DNA from: Bog-159 sp035499555
Lineage (GTDB): Bacteria; Acidobacteriota; Terriglobia; Bryobacterales; Bryobacteraceae
NCBI GenBank assembly: GCA_035499555.1
Contig: DATJYO010000065.1
Span: 62,001-126,000, forward strand
Direction of reading: 5' to 3'
DNA: 64,000 nucleotides
Positions within the stretch are counted from its first letter, which is position 1, and the number at the start of each line of letters is the position of its first letter. Below, piece after piece: positions 8,442-16,693 of this stretch. The position numbers were made by a program, and so were the translations under genes. A model generated the notes under the pieces. That model was not told where the DNA came from. It did not search any database and saw only the letters and a list, made by a program, of their open reading frames with translations.

Positions 8442-10154
8442 TTACTTCTTTTGGAAATCCGGGGAGCCCAATGCCACGCCCGCGTCCGGGCCGGCATTCT
8501 GCACTCTTACGCCGGGCACCTTGTTGTTCGCCAGCGCCACGGCAAAATTCATGCGCGCCAGCAGGCCCGCCGAATTCAGCCAGTCCTGGCTGGCGTTCGG
8601 GTAACCGGTGGGCTCGGCTTTGCGATAAAGCGGCTGGCCCAGTTGCGTCAACTGGCGGCTGAGGCCGAAGGTGAAATCCACGTCTGCGCCGAGCTTCCGC
8701 ACGGAGCTGGCCACCATCTCGAACGGCGATTTGATCTTGGTGCGATAAGCGCCGCGCGACCAGAATTCGGGCGAATCGAGCATGGTTTTCAACACCGCGC
8801 GTATGTCGCCGTCCTTCTTCAGAAACGTGGCAGCCATGCGATCGACCAGCGCGGCCGGCGGATCGTCGGCGACGAATCGCACGGCCAGTTCCCGGGAGAT
8901 GAAATGGGCCGTCGAGGGATGATGCGCCAGGAGATGCAGAACCAGGTAGCCGTCTTCGATGCCGCCACCGGCCGGTATGCGGGTGCCCAGCACGATCTTC
9001 TCGCCGTCATCGTGCATGCGCGGATTGAACTCGAACGCCGGCGCGAAGCGCGGCTGCCGGATGGTCCAGCCGGTGAAGCAACGGGCTACTTCGGTAACGT
9101 CCTTTTGCGTGTACCCGCCGCTGACGCCCAAGGTATGCAACTCAAGGAGTTCACGGCCGTAGTTCTCGTTCAGCCCGCGATGCTGGCGCTGGCCGGCGGG
9201 CGATTGTGCGCCGGCGGATTCCCAGTTGTCCAGATAGAACAGCATGGCGGGGCTCTGCGCCGTGGCGCGCAACAGATCTTCGAAGCGCCCCAGCGCGTGC
9301 GGACGGATGGCATCGCGCTCATAAGCGGTGACCAGGTAACGGTCGGCGCCTTTGTCCAGGAACACGTTGAAATGGTTGTACCAGAAGTCCGTCAACACTT
9401 CTTCCAGTTGGCGGTTGCCGTAGACCGCGCGCAGGAGCTTGGCTTCGAATAGATCCTGCGCCACCGCCGCCTGCGGACCGTTGGAGATGAGGATGCGGCG
9501 CCGCAGTTCCGGCGGCGCCGCGGCGTAGAGTTGCAGGCGCATCCCATGACCCATGACCTCCAGCAGGCGATCCTGGCGGTCGCGCGGCAAGGTCTCGAAC
9601 AGTTCCAGCCTGTGTTGCGGCGTACTGTTGCGAAAAGCGCGGCGCTCCTCAGGCGTAAGCAGTGCCGTTAAGTCCGCCGCGGACTGTCCGCGATCGGACG
9701 GGCTGTTGTCCGCATCCTTCGCTTCCAGCCGTTCTACGAGACGGTGCACCATCATCTGTTTGTCGGGATCGTCGGGGTAGGGGAGTTTACCGGCCATCAT
9801 GGCCTTGACGATGCCCGGCGACGGATATTTGCGGAGCAGGGCGGACGGACTCATGCGCAGCGTCTCGAGCGGCTGCAGCCTGGCGTCCAATGCGGGATTT
9901 TCCGCGATACTTTCGGGATGAAGCTGCCGGTCAATCCATTTCTTGAGTCCCACCTGCTTGACGTGCTCGATATCACCGGGCCGCGGACCGAAGGCCAGCC
10001 GGTTCAACGCCTGCTCCACCTTCTGGTCATTCGTCAGGGGCTGGCGGAACTGGGCCAAAGCGGACTGATCCTTGCGGGCATTTGCGGGAATGCCTACGCC
10101 GACTCCGATCGCCAGCACCACAAATATGGCGGAGAAGGTTTCTGTGCGCGGCAT
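8442..10154 (-). CDS. DUF1800 domain protein
   Basis: The 570-residue exported protein belongs to the DUF1800 family (PF08811), with the typical blocks ALNRLAFGPRPGD, LREKLLRAVYGNRQ-type sequence followed by DFWYNHFNVF, GRELLELHTLGVSGGYTQ, DVTEVARCFTGWTI, HPSTAHFISRELAVRFV and PTGYPNASQDWLNS. It has an N-terminal signal-like hydrophobic segment. The partner DUF1501 gene begins four bases downstream. The pair is a hallmark of Acidobacteriota, Planctomycetota and related groups, and its function is unresolved. An in-frame ATG six codons upstream (10172) is an alternative start. Confidence 0.88.
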   Translation of the reverse strand: MPRTETFSAIFVVLAIGVGVGIPANARKDQSALAQFRQPLTNDQKVEQALNRLAFGPRPGDIEHVKQVGLKKWIDRQLHPESIAENPALDARLQPLETLRMSPSALLRKYPSPGIVKAMMAGKLPYPDDPDKQMMVHRLVERLEAKDADNSPSDRGQSAADLTALLTPEERRAFRNSTPQHRLELFETLPRDRQDRLLEVMGHGMRLQLYAAAPPELRRRILISNGPQAAVAQDLFEAKLLRAVYGNRQLEEVLTDFWYNHFNVFLDKGADRYLVTAYERDAIRPHALGRFEDLLRATAQSPAMLFYLDNWESAGAQSPAGQRQHRGLNENYGRELLELHTLGVSGGYTQKDVTEVARCFTGWTIRQPRFAPAFEFNPRMHDDGEKIVLGTRIPAGGGIEDGYLVLHLLAHHPSTAHFISRELAVRFVADDPPAALVDRMAATFLKKDGDIRAVLKTMLDSPEFWSRGAYRTKIKSPFEMVASSVRKLGADVDFTFGLSRQLTQLGQPLYRKAEPTGYPNASQDWLNSAGLLARMNFAVALANNKVPGVRVQNAGPDAGVALGSPDFQKK

Positions 10155-10232
10155 TTGAATGTATAAACGCAAGGACTTGGAGCAAGTTGCGCTGCAGGCG
10201 ATTAACCTTGGTCAACCGGCGGCGGTGAGAAA

Positions 10233-11192
10233 TCAGCCGCGCAGCCGCATCAGGAACCACGCCAGGCCGACGGCCAGCAGGATGGAAGCCGAGACGGGAA
10301 CCGGCTTCAGGGCCGCCAGGCGCTTGCCCAGAAAGGCGAACGCGAAGCCGCAAGCCGCTACCAGGAGGACTTCGGCCAAAGCCGCGCCGAAAAGTACATA
10401 GGCCGCATGGTACCCGCTCGTGCGCAGGAAGAGCGCGAAGTACAGCCCATGAAAGGCGCCCAGTAGCGTGACGATCAACCAGCGCATGCCGGCTTTTGGC
10501 AGCACCAGAATCTCCATGGCGAGATACGCGATGGTGAGGGCGGCGGCCGCTTCCACGAATCGCGGCGCGGGTTGCCAGGCCGTCATCGGCACGAGGGCGG
10601 CCGCCGCGATCTGGCCCGCCAGAAACATGCCGGCGAGCAGGAGAAGCTCGCGACGGCTGCGCGCCGCCAGCGCCAGGCTGGCCAGAAACAGCACCTGTAT
10701 CGGTCCGCCGAGCGCACGCAGGAAACCGCCGCCTGCCTGAGTCACGGCGGTTTCCAACGCCGTCGGCGGACGAAAGCGCAGCGTCGAGTGCGGAAACGAC
10801 AGGTCGAAAACGGCCTGATCGCGCTTGCCGCCATTGTCGGCCCGCAGCAGATGCACATGGGTGGGAACGGTCACCGCGGCAAAGGTGCATTCGACGTCCA
10901 GGGTGTCCACCGGGGCGGCGAATTCGTAATCGGCTTCGCAGAGATAGGCTCCCTGCGGCGCATCCTCGCGGCAGGATCCATTCAACATGTGGGCGGGGTG
11001 GCCGGCGTTGACGAAACGAATATGGGCCAGGAGCGATTGGGCCGGCTGCGAGATATGCGCGATCTCGTAGAGCGGCATGCGCAAAACATAGTGCGCGCGC
11101 GTGCCTCGGATGGTCAGGTCGCCGGAACTCATGCTCAGCACGTGGGCGAGCGCGGGTGAAACCAGGAGCACGAATCCGGCCCCCAATCTCAT
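10233..11192 (-). CDS. HupE/UreJ-like membrane protein
   Basis: The 319-residue product has a signal peptide, a periplasmic domain of about 130 residues and then six or seven membrane helices. This is the architecture of the HupE/UreJ_2 family (PF13795), with a helix containing GAFHGLYFALFL. HupE and UreJ relatives are linked to nickel or cobalt uptake for hydrogenase or urease, but many homologues, like this one, have no such neighbours. The start overlaps the stop of the AI-2E-family gene by four bases, so the two are coupled. The metal-transport role is only inferred from the family. Confidence 0.7.
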   Translation of the reverse strand: MRLGAGFVLLVSPALAHVLSMSSGDLTIRGTRAHYVLRMPLYEIAHISQPAQSLLAHIRFVNAGHPAHMLNGSCREDAPQGAYLCEADYEFAAPVDTLDVECTFAAVTVPTHVHLLRADNGGKRDQAVFDLSFPHSTLRFRPPTALETAVTQAGGGFLRALGGPIQVLFLASLALAARSRRELLLLAGMFLAGQIAAAALVPMTAWQPAPRFVEAAAALTIAYLAMEILVLPKAGMRWLIVTLLGAFHGLYFALFLRTSGYHAAYVLFGAALAEVLLVAACGFAFAFLGKRLAALKPVPVSASILLAVGLAWFLMRLRG

Positions 11193-12259
11193 GGGAGCCT
11201 GGCCGTCGCCGGCGCGGTCACGTCCACGGACAGGTGCTGCCGGCGGAAGCGACGGTAGACGACGCGGATCAGAGCCAGCACCGGAACCGATAGGAACGCC
11301 CCGGGAATCCCGGCGATCTCAGCACCGGCAAACACCCCGAACAAGACCAGCAGAGGGTGCAGTTGTACTCCGGAGTGCATCAACTGCGGGGACAGCACGT
11401 AATCCTGGAACACGCGAAAGACGAGCAGAAATATCAACGAGCCCAAGAACGGGCCGCCACTCACGGCGGTCACGATCAGGATAAGCACGCCGGCGGCAAG
11501 AGGGCCGATCATCGGCACGATCTCGAGTGTCGCCGCCACCGCCGCCAGCAGGATGCTGTACGGCACGCGCAGAATGCTGAAGAAGATGGAGTACGAGGTA
11601 AATGTGGCGAGGCAAAGGGTGAACAACGCCCGCATGTAGTGGGCCAGCAGGAGATTCACATCCGCCAGCAGATCGTCCACCAACGCCCGTTGGTGTTCAT
11701 CGTCTATCAAATCCAGGAAATGCCGGGGGAATTCGCGCCCATCTTTCAGGAAGAAGAAACCCAGGATCGGAACAATCACGACATAGACCAGATTGCTTGC
11801 CGCGCTGAGAATCTTGGCACCCAGGTTAGGCAGATAGGCGAACAGACTGCCGGAGCTCTTGGCCACATGGTCGCGCACTTCTCTTAGGACCTGGGCCTTC
11901 AGCGAATTAGTATCCGACGGCAGCACGGCCTCCGGCTGCTCCAGTTTGTTCAGCAGCGCGGGCATGGACTTGGCCAGGGCATTCGCCTGATCGATGACCC
12001 GCGACCCGATCTGGGTCACACCCACGAACAGGACGCCGAGGAAGATCAGGTAAGCCAGCGCCAGAGCCCAGTTGCGGGTGCGGTCCGCGGGAATCAGGCG
12101 GTCGATCACGTTGACCAGGGGCGCCAGAAGGTAGGCAAACAGAAGCGCCACGATGAAAAGGAACAACGTGCGGCGCATCAGGTACACCAGGCACATGAGC
12201 AAAAAGACCAGGGCCGTGGTCCAGGCGTAACGCGCGGCGCGCTTGTCGATTCCGAGCAT
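11189..12259 (-). CDS. AI-2E family transporter (permease-like)
   Basis: This 356-residue protein has about eight membrane helices and the AI-2E_transport family (PF01594) pattern. There is an N-terminal helix pair, a long cytoplasmic segment (about residues 90-150), the block VVIVPILGFFFLKDG, and C-terminal EIVPMIGPLAAGVL and GIPGAFLSVPV. Family members include the putative autoinducer exporter TqsA and Na+/H+ antiporters, so the substrate cannot be named. The ATG at 12259 is preferred over a TTG eight codons upstream. Confidence 0.85.
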   Translation of the reverse strand: MLGIDKRAARYAWTTALVFLLMCLVYLMRRTLFLFIVALLFAYLLAPLVNVIDRLIPADRTRNWALALAYLIFLGVLFVGVTQIGSRVIDQANALAKSMPALLNKLEQPEAVLPSDTNSLKAQVLREVRDHVAKSSGSLFAYLPNLGAKILSAASNLVYVVIVPILGFFFLKDGREFPRHFLDLIDDEHQRALVDDLLADVNLLLAHYMRALFTLCLATFTSYSIFFSILRVPYSILLAAVAATLEIVPMIGPLAAGVLILIVTAVSGGPFLGSLIFLLVFRVFQDYVLSPQLMHSGVQLHPLLVLFGVFAGAEIAGIPGAFLSVPVLALIRVVYRRFRRQHLSVDVTAPATARLP

Positions 12260-12298
12260 GGTGGCCTGTACGCATTCTAGCAAGCACCGGCAGCCGTC

Positions 12299-13648
12299 CT
12301 ATCCGGGAGCAGCGGCGGGTTCGATGCGCACACGCGCGATCCGGTTCCGCTCCATTTCGAGCACGGTATAGCGCCGCCCGCCGTATTCCACATGCTCGCC
12401 GGAGCGGGGGATATAGCCCAGGCGATAAAGCAGGAATCCGGCCAAGGTCTCGAACCCGGCCTCGGCCGGGATATCGATGCCGTACTCGGTCTCCAGGTCG
12501 CGGATACGGGTGGCGCCATCGAGCTCGACTTCGCCGGAATCTGTGCCGGCCGCGCCGCGGGCCTGGCTGGTTTCGTCGTATTCGTCCTGGATGGGACCGA
12601 CGATCTGTTCGAGCACGTCTTCCACCGTGACCATTCCGGCGATGGTGCCGAACTCGTCGACGACCATGGCCATGTGCGAGCGGCCCTGTTGGAACTCGGT
12701 GAGCATTTGGCCTACCGGCTTGGTCTCGGGGACCACCAGGTGCTTCCGCAGCAGCCGGCGTATGCGGAAGGCGCGGCTGGGGCGGCCGATGCGGACGGCC
12801 TCGCGCCGCTCCTCCCACACCGGCAACAGATCCTTATAATGCAGCAGTCCGATGATCTGCTCGGGTTTCTCTTCAAATACCGGCAGGCGGGAATGCTGGT
12901 GCTCGATCATGGCGTGTAAGACCTCGTCGAGGGTAGCCTCCACCGACACCGAGACGATGTCCTTGCGCGGCACCATGATCTCGCGCACCGACAGATCGCC
13001 CAGGTCGAGAACACGGTGGATCATGTCTTCCTGTGCCTCGGGCAGGTATCCCAGGCCGCGGCTGGAGGTGACGATGAGCTTCAGCTCTTCCGCCGAGTGT
13101 CCGCCGGTACGATGCGGTCCCCCGGCCCGTAACAGGTTTGTAATCGCGCCACTGGATTTCTCGATGATCAGCACGAAGGCAATCGAGGCGCGATAAAACA
13201 CGAGCAATACGGGTGCCACGGCGATCGCCAGCCGGTCGGCGGAGGCGATGGCGAGGTTTTTGGGTACCACTTCGCCGATCACCACGTGCAGATAGCTGAT
13301 GGCCAGGAAAGCCAGCACCAGGCTGACGGCATGGATCGCGGCGGCGTAGCCTGCACTCCACGCCGGGTGAAACACCGATTCAATAATGTGGAACAGCGTC
13401 TCTTCGCCCGCCCAACCCAGGCCCAGGCTGCACAGTGTCACGCCGACCTGCGTCAGGGAGAGCAGACGTGGCGGATTCGCAAGCAAGCTGAGGGCCGCAT
13501 TCGCGCCGGATTTGCCTTCCTCGGCGAGTTGGCGCAGGCGCGAGTGGCGTACCGACACCAGTGCCACCTCCGCCGCGGCAAAGAAGCCGTTGCAGGCGAT
13601 GAGCAGCGCCACCAGAACCAGGCGAAATCCTACATACGGTTGAAACAT
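12299..13648 (-). CDS. CNNM/CorC-HlyC family protein (DUF21, CBS pair, transporter-associated domain)
   Basis: This 449-residue protein has an N-terminal DUF21 membrane domain (about residues 1-190, with FFAAAEVALVS and HVVIGEVVPKNLA). Two CBS domains follow (about 205-330, with VREIMVPRKDIVSV and MAMVVDEFGTIAGMVTVEDVLEQIVG), then a C-terminal CorC/HlyC domain (about 355-445). This is the classic architecture of CorB/CNNM-type Mg2+ efflux proteins, often mis-annotated as hemolysins. A role in divalent cation transport is likely. It lies upstream of the AI-2E gene on the same strand, separated by 39 bases. Confidence 0.9.
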   Translation of the reverse strand: MFQPYVGFRLVLVALLIACNGFFAAAEVALVSVRHSRLRQLAEEGKSGANAALSLLANPPRLLSLTQVGVTLCSLGLGWAGEETLFHIIESVFHPAWSAGYAAAIHAVSLVLAFLAISYLHVVIGEVVPKNLAIASADRLAIAVAPVLLVFYRASIAFVLIIEKSSGAITNLLRAGGPHRTGGHSAEELKLIVTSSRGLGYLPEAQEDMIHRVLDLGDLSVREIMVPRKDIVSVSVEATLDEVLHAMIEHQHSRLPVFEEKPEQIIGLLHYKDLLPVWEERREAVRIGRPSRAFRIRRLLRKHLVVPETKPVGQMLTEFQQGRSHMAMVVDEFGTIAGMVTVEDVLEQIVGPIQDEYDETSQARGAAGTDSGEVELDGATRIRDLETEYGIDIPAEAGFETLAGFLLYRLGYIPRSGEHVEYGGRRYTVLEMERNRIARVRIEPAAAPG

Positions 13649-13820
13649 GAATCGGGCCGGGGCCAGAACTTCATTTTAGGCCGCGGCGGCGGTCCCGATT
13701 TCCAAGATCGCTGCTAACCTTCCCGGGCCTATATGCGTCCTTATAAGTAACTCCGTTACACCTGGCGGGCGCAGGCTCACCGTATCCCTAAGCTTCGCGC
13801 CCGCAACACCGTCGCCAATG

Positions 13821-15113
13821 CTAGGCGCCGGCCTGCCGCTGCCATACCACCGAGCCATTCACAATTGTTGCCGCCGGCCCTCCGCGGAACGTGTGCCCAT
13901 GGAACGGAGAATTGCGGCTTTTGGATGCGGACTGGTTGACGTCGTAAGTCCACTCCACCGTCGTGCTGAAGAGGGTAACGTCGGCCGGCGCGCCCACGGC
14001 CAGGGTTCCGCGATCGAGACGCAGCACGCGCGCGGGGCCGGTTGTGAACAATTCGACCAGGCGCATCAGCGAGATCTTGCCCGGGTGCACGAGATGTTCC
14101 AATGCCAGTCCTAGCGCGGTTTCGAGTCCGATGATACCGAAGGGACACTTCTCAAACTCCTGCATCTTCTCGCTGCCGGGATGCGGCGCGTGATCCGTGG
14201 CAATGGCATCGACGGCACCGGAGACGATGCCGCCGATCACCGCTCCCGTATCGCAAGCCGTACGCAGCGGGGGCTTCATCTTGAAGTTGCTGTCGTAGGC
14301 GAGCATCTGCGAGTCGGTCAGCGCAAAGTGATGGGGCGTGGCTTCGCAGGTGACGGGCAGTCCGCGCTGCTTGGCGAAGGCCACCATGGCCATTGCATTG
14401 CGGGTCGAGATATGCGCCACGTGGAAACGGGCGCCGGTCAACTCCGCCAGCAGGATATCGCGGGCGACCATGACATCTTCGGAGGCGGCTGGAATGCCGC
14501 GCAGACCCAGGCGTACGGATTCGTACCCCTCGTGCATGTCGCCGCCTGCGCTCAGGTTCAGGTCCTCGCAGTGATCGATCACCGGCAGATCGAAGGAACG
14601 GGCAAACTCCATGGCGCGGCGCATGACCCGGGCGTTCATCACCGGACGGCCGTCGTCGGAGATGGCCACCACGCCCGCGGCTTTCATGGAGCCGATCGCG
14701 GACAGCTCTTCGCCCGCGCTGTTTTTGGTGATGGCGCCGATGGGGAAGACGTTGGTGACGGCGAACTTGCGCGCGCGCTCGATGATATAGCTGGTCACCG
14801 TGGCGTTATCGTTCGCCGGCACGGTGTTGGGCATGCAACAAATGGACGTGAATCCGCCCGCGGCGGCGGCGCGCGCGCCGGTCTCGATGGTTTCGGCGTG
14901 TTCGATCCCCGGTTCGCGCAAATGCACGTGCATGTCGATGAAGCCGGGGGCCACAATCAGGCCGGTGGCATCCAAAATCTCGGCATCGGCCACCGGCAGG
15001 TTCTCCCCCTGGCCGGCGATGACGCCGTCGCTGATCAGAATATCGGCCAGCTTGTCAGTGGCCGAGGCCGGGTCGATCACACGCCCATTTTGGATCAGGA
15101 GTTGTTTAGCCAA
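13821..15113 (-). CDS. pyrC: Dihydroorotase
   Basis: This 430-residue enzyme cyclises carbamoyl-aspartate to dihydroorotate in pyrimidine synthesis. It shows the signature GFIDMHVHLREPG (metal-binding His at about residues 62 and 64), CCMPNT, the metal histidines in VIDHCED and HVAHIST, and the catalytic Asp in IATDHAPHP. The length fits type I dihydroorotases (about 430 residues). It is the last gene of a pyrR-pyrB-pyrC operon and overlaps pyrB by eight bases. Confidence 0.95.
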   Translation of the reverse strand: MAKQLLIQNGRVIDPASATDKLADILISDGVIAGQGENLPVADAEILDATGLIVAPGFIDMHVHLREPGIEHAETIETGARAAAAGGFTSICCMPNTVPANDNATVTSYIIERARKFAVTNVFPIGAITKNSAGEELSAIGSMKAAGVVAISDDGRPVMNARVMRRAMEFARSFDLPVIDHCEDLNLSAGGDMHEGYESVRLGLRGIPAASEDVMVARDILLAELTGARFHVAHISTRNAMAMVAFAKQRGLPVTCEATPHHFALTDSQMLAYDSNFKMKPPLRTACDTGAVIGGIVSGAVDAIATDHAPHPGSEKMQEFEKCPFGIIGLETALGLALEHLVHPGKISLMRLVELFTTGPARVLRLDRGTLAVGAPADVTLFSTTVEWTYDVNQSASKSRNSPFHGHTFRGGPAATIVNGSVVWQRQAGA

Positions 15114-16014
15114 TCACGCGCTCCAGTACCGCCATACGGACGGCTACTCCATTTTCGACCTGGTTGAGAATCACCGAGCGCTGCGAGTCGGCCACTTCGG
15201 ACGACAGCTCGCGCCCGCGGTTGATGGGGCCGGGGTGCATCACGATGGCATCCGGCTTGGCCAGCGCCAGGTGCTCCAGGGTCAGCCCGTAGAACTGGAA
15301 GTATTCGCCGGAGGGAAATGCGGCTTCGTGCTGGCGCTCGAGCTGCACGCGCAGCATCATGATGACGTCGGCATCGCGGATCGCCTCCCGGATATCGTTG
15401 GTGAGGACGACGCCGGGCGCCATGGCGGCCAACTCGCGGGGCAGCAGCGACGCCGGGCCGCACAACACGATCTGCGAGCCGAATTTCGACAGTAAATATA
15501 CGTTCGATCGCGCCACCCGGCTGTGGGCGATATCGCCGATAATGGCCACGCGCAAGCCTTCCAGGCTGGGACGGCGATCCAAAATCGTGCGCGCGTCGAG
15601 CAGGGCCTGGGTGGGGTGCTCGTGCGTGCCGTCGCCCGCATTGATAATGGGCATGGCCAGGTAGCGGGCCAGGAAGTGCGGCGCGCCGGAGGCCGAGTGC
15701 CGCATCACGATGGCATTGGGGCGCATGGCGGCCAGCGTGTTGAGCGTATCCACCAGCGATTCGCCTTTGGAGACGCTGGAGGCGGAAGCGGCGATGGAAA
15801 CGGCGTCGGCGCCCAGGCGCTTGGCGGCGATCTCAAAGCTGGTGCGGGTGCGGGTGGAGGCTTCGAAGAAGAGATTGACAATCATCTTGCCGCGAAGCGT
15901 GTCCAGCTTCTTCTGGGGTTGATGCTGGACCGGTTGAAATTGTTTGGCGCGCTCCAGGATGGCTTCGATCTCGGCGCGATCCAGTTCTTCGATTCCGAGC
16001 ATTCCTGCCGGCAT
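15106..16014 (-). CDS. pyrB: Aspartate carbamoyltransferase catalytic subunit
   Basis: The 302-residue product carries the carbamoyl-phosphate site STRTRTSFE (from about residue 53), the block HEHPTQALLD and the aspartate-site block HPGPINRG. These identify aspartate carbamoyltransferase rather than ornithine carbamoyltransferase. It catalyses the first committed step of pyrimidine synthesis. The gene begins two bases after pyrR and overlaps pyrC. No pyrI regulatory subunit is present, which fits regulation through pyrR. Confidence 0.95.
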   Translation of the reverse strand: MPAGMLGIEELDRAEIEAILERAKQFQPVQHQPQKKLDTLRGKMIVNLFFEASTRTRTSFEIAAKRLGADAVSIAASASSVSKGESLVDTLNTLAAMRPNAIVMRHSASGAPHFLARYLAMPIINAGDGTHEHPTQALLDARTILDRRPSLEGLRVAIIGDIAHSRVARSNVYLLSKFGSQIVLCGPASLLPRELAAMAPGVVLTNDIREAIRDADVIMMLRVQLERQHEAAFPSGEYFQFYGLTLEHLALAKPDAIVMHPGPINRGRELSSEVADSQRSVILNQVENGVAVRMAVLERVIG

Positions 16015-16016
16015 GG

Positions 16017-16583
16017 CTAAACAGTTTCGCTCGCGGCGACTCGCTCGACCAGCAGCACCTTCTCCATTTCGTCGATCTCCTGGAACTTCACTTCGATGAT
16101 TTCGTCGTCCGTGGTCTGCACATGGCGGCCGACGAACTGCGCTTCAATGGGCAGTTCGCGGTGGCCGCGATCGATCAGCACCAGCAGATGCACGCGGGCC
16201 GGACGTCCGTGATCGAACAGAGCGTCCAGCGCCGCGCGGATGGTGCGGCCGGTATAAAGCACGTCATCCATGAGGATGATGTTCTTGCCTTGCACCGGAA
16301 ACGAAATCTCCGTGGCGCTGACCACGGGCTTGATGTCGACGGTAGTCAAATCGTCGCGATAGAGATTGATATCCAGGATGCCCACGGGGATGGCGCGCTG
16401 CTCGAGCGATTCGATCTTGCGCGCCAGGCGCTGCGCCAGGGGCACGCCGCGGCGGCGGATGCCGATAAATGCCAGCTTGTCGAGCTCGGGGTTCTTTTCC
16501 AGGATCTCGTGCGCCAGCCGTACCAGGGTGCGGTCGATTTCCGAGGCGCTCATGAGCTGGCCTTTGACGCGAGTGAGGGGCAT
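16017..16583 (-). CDS. pyrR: Bifunctional pyr operon regulator/uracil phosphoribosyltransferase
   Basis: This 188-residue protein has the phosphoribosyltransferase fold with the PRPP-binding loop NIILMDDVLYTGRT, plus FIGIRRRGVPLA and VLIDRGHRELP. PyrR senses UMP/UTP and PRPP and, in many bacteria, controls the pyr operon by mRNA attenuation. It is the first gene of the pyrRBC cluster. The start at 16583 gives the usual PyrR length; an internal ATG at 16553 with AAAGG seven bases upstream is also possible. I could not identify a convincing PyrR-binding leader in the roughly 110 bases upstream. Confidence 0.9.
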   Translation of the reverse strand: MPLTRVKGQLMSASEIDRTLVRLAHEILEKNPELDKLAFIGIRRRGVPLAQRLARKIESLEQRAIPVGILDINLYRDDLTTVDIKPVVSATEISFPVQGKNIILMDDVLYTGRTIRAALDALFDHGRPARVHLLVLIDRGHRELPIEAQFVGRHVQTTDDEIIEVKFQEIDEMEKVLLVERVAASETV

Positions 16584-16693
16584 GGGCTTGGTAAGCAAAC
16601 AGCGTACCACGGGGATGTGGAGACTTTGGATCGCAGCGCCGGTCACCGGATGGATGCGCCCGGCCCGGCGCACGGGAGGCTAGCCGGCCCGGT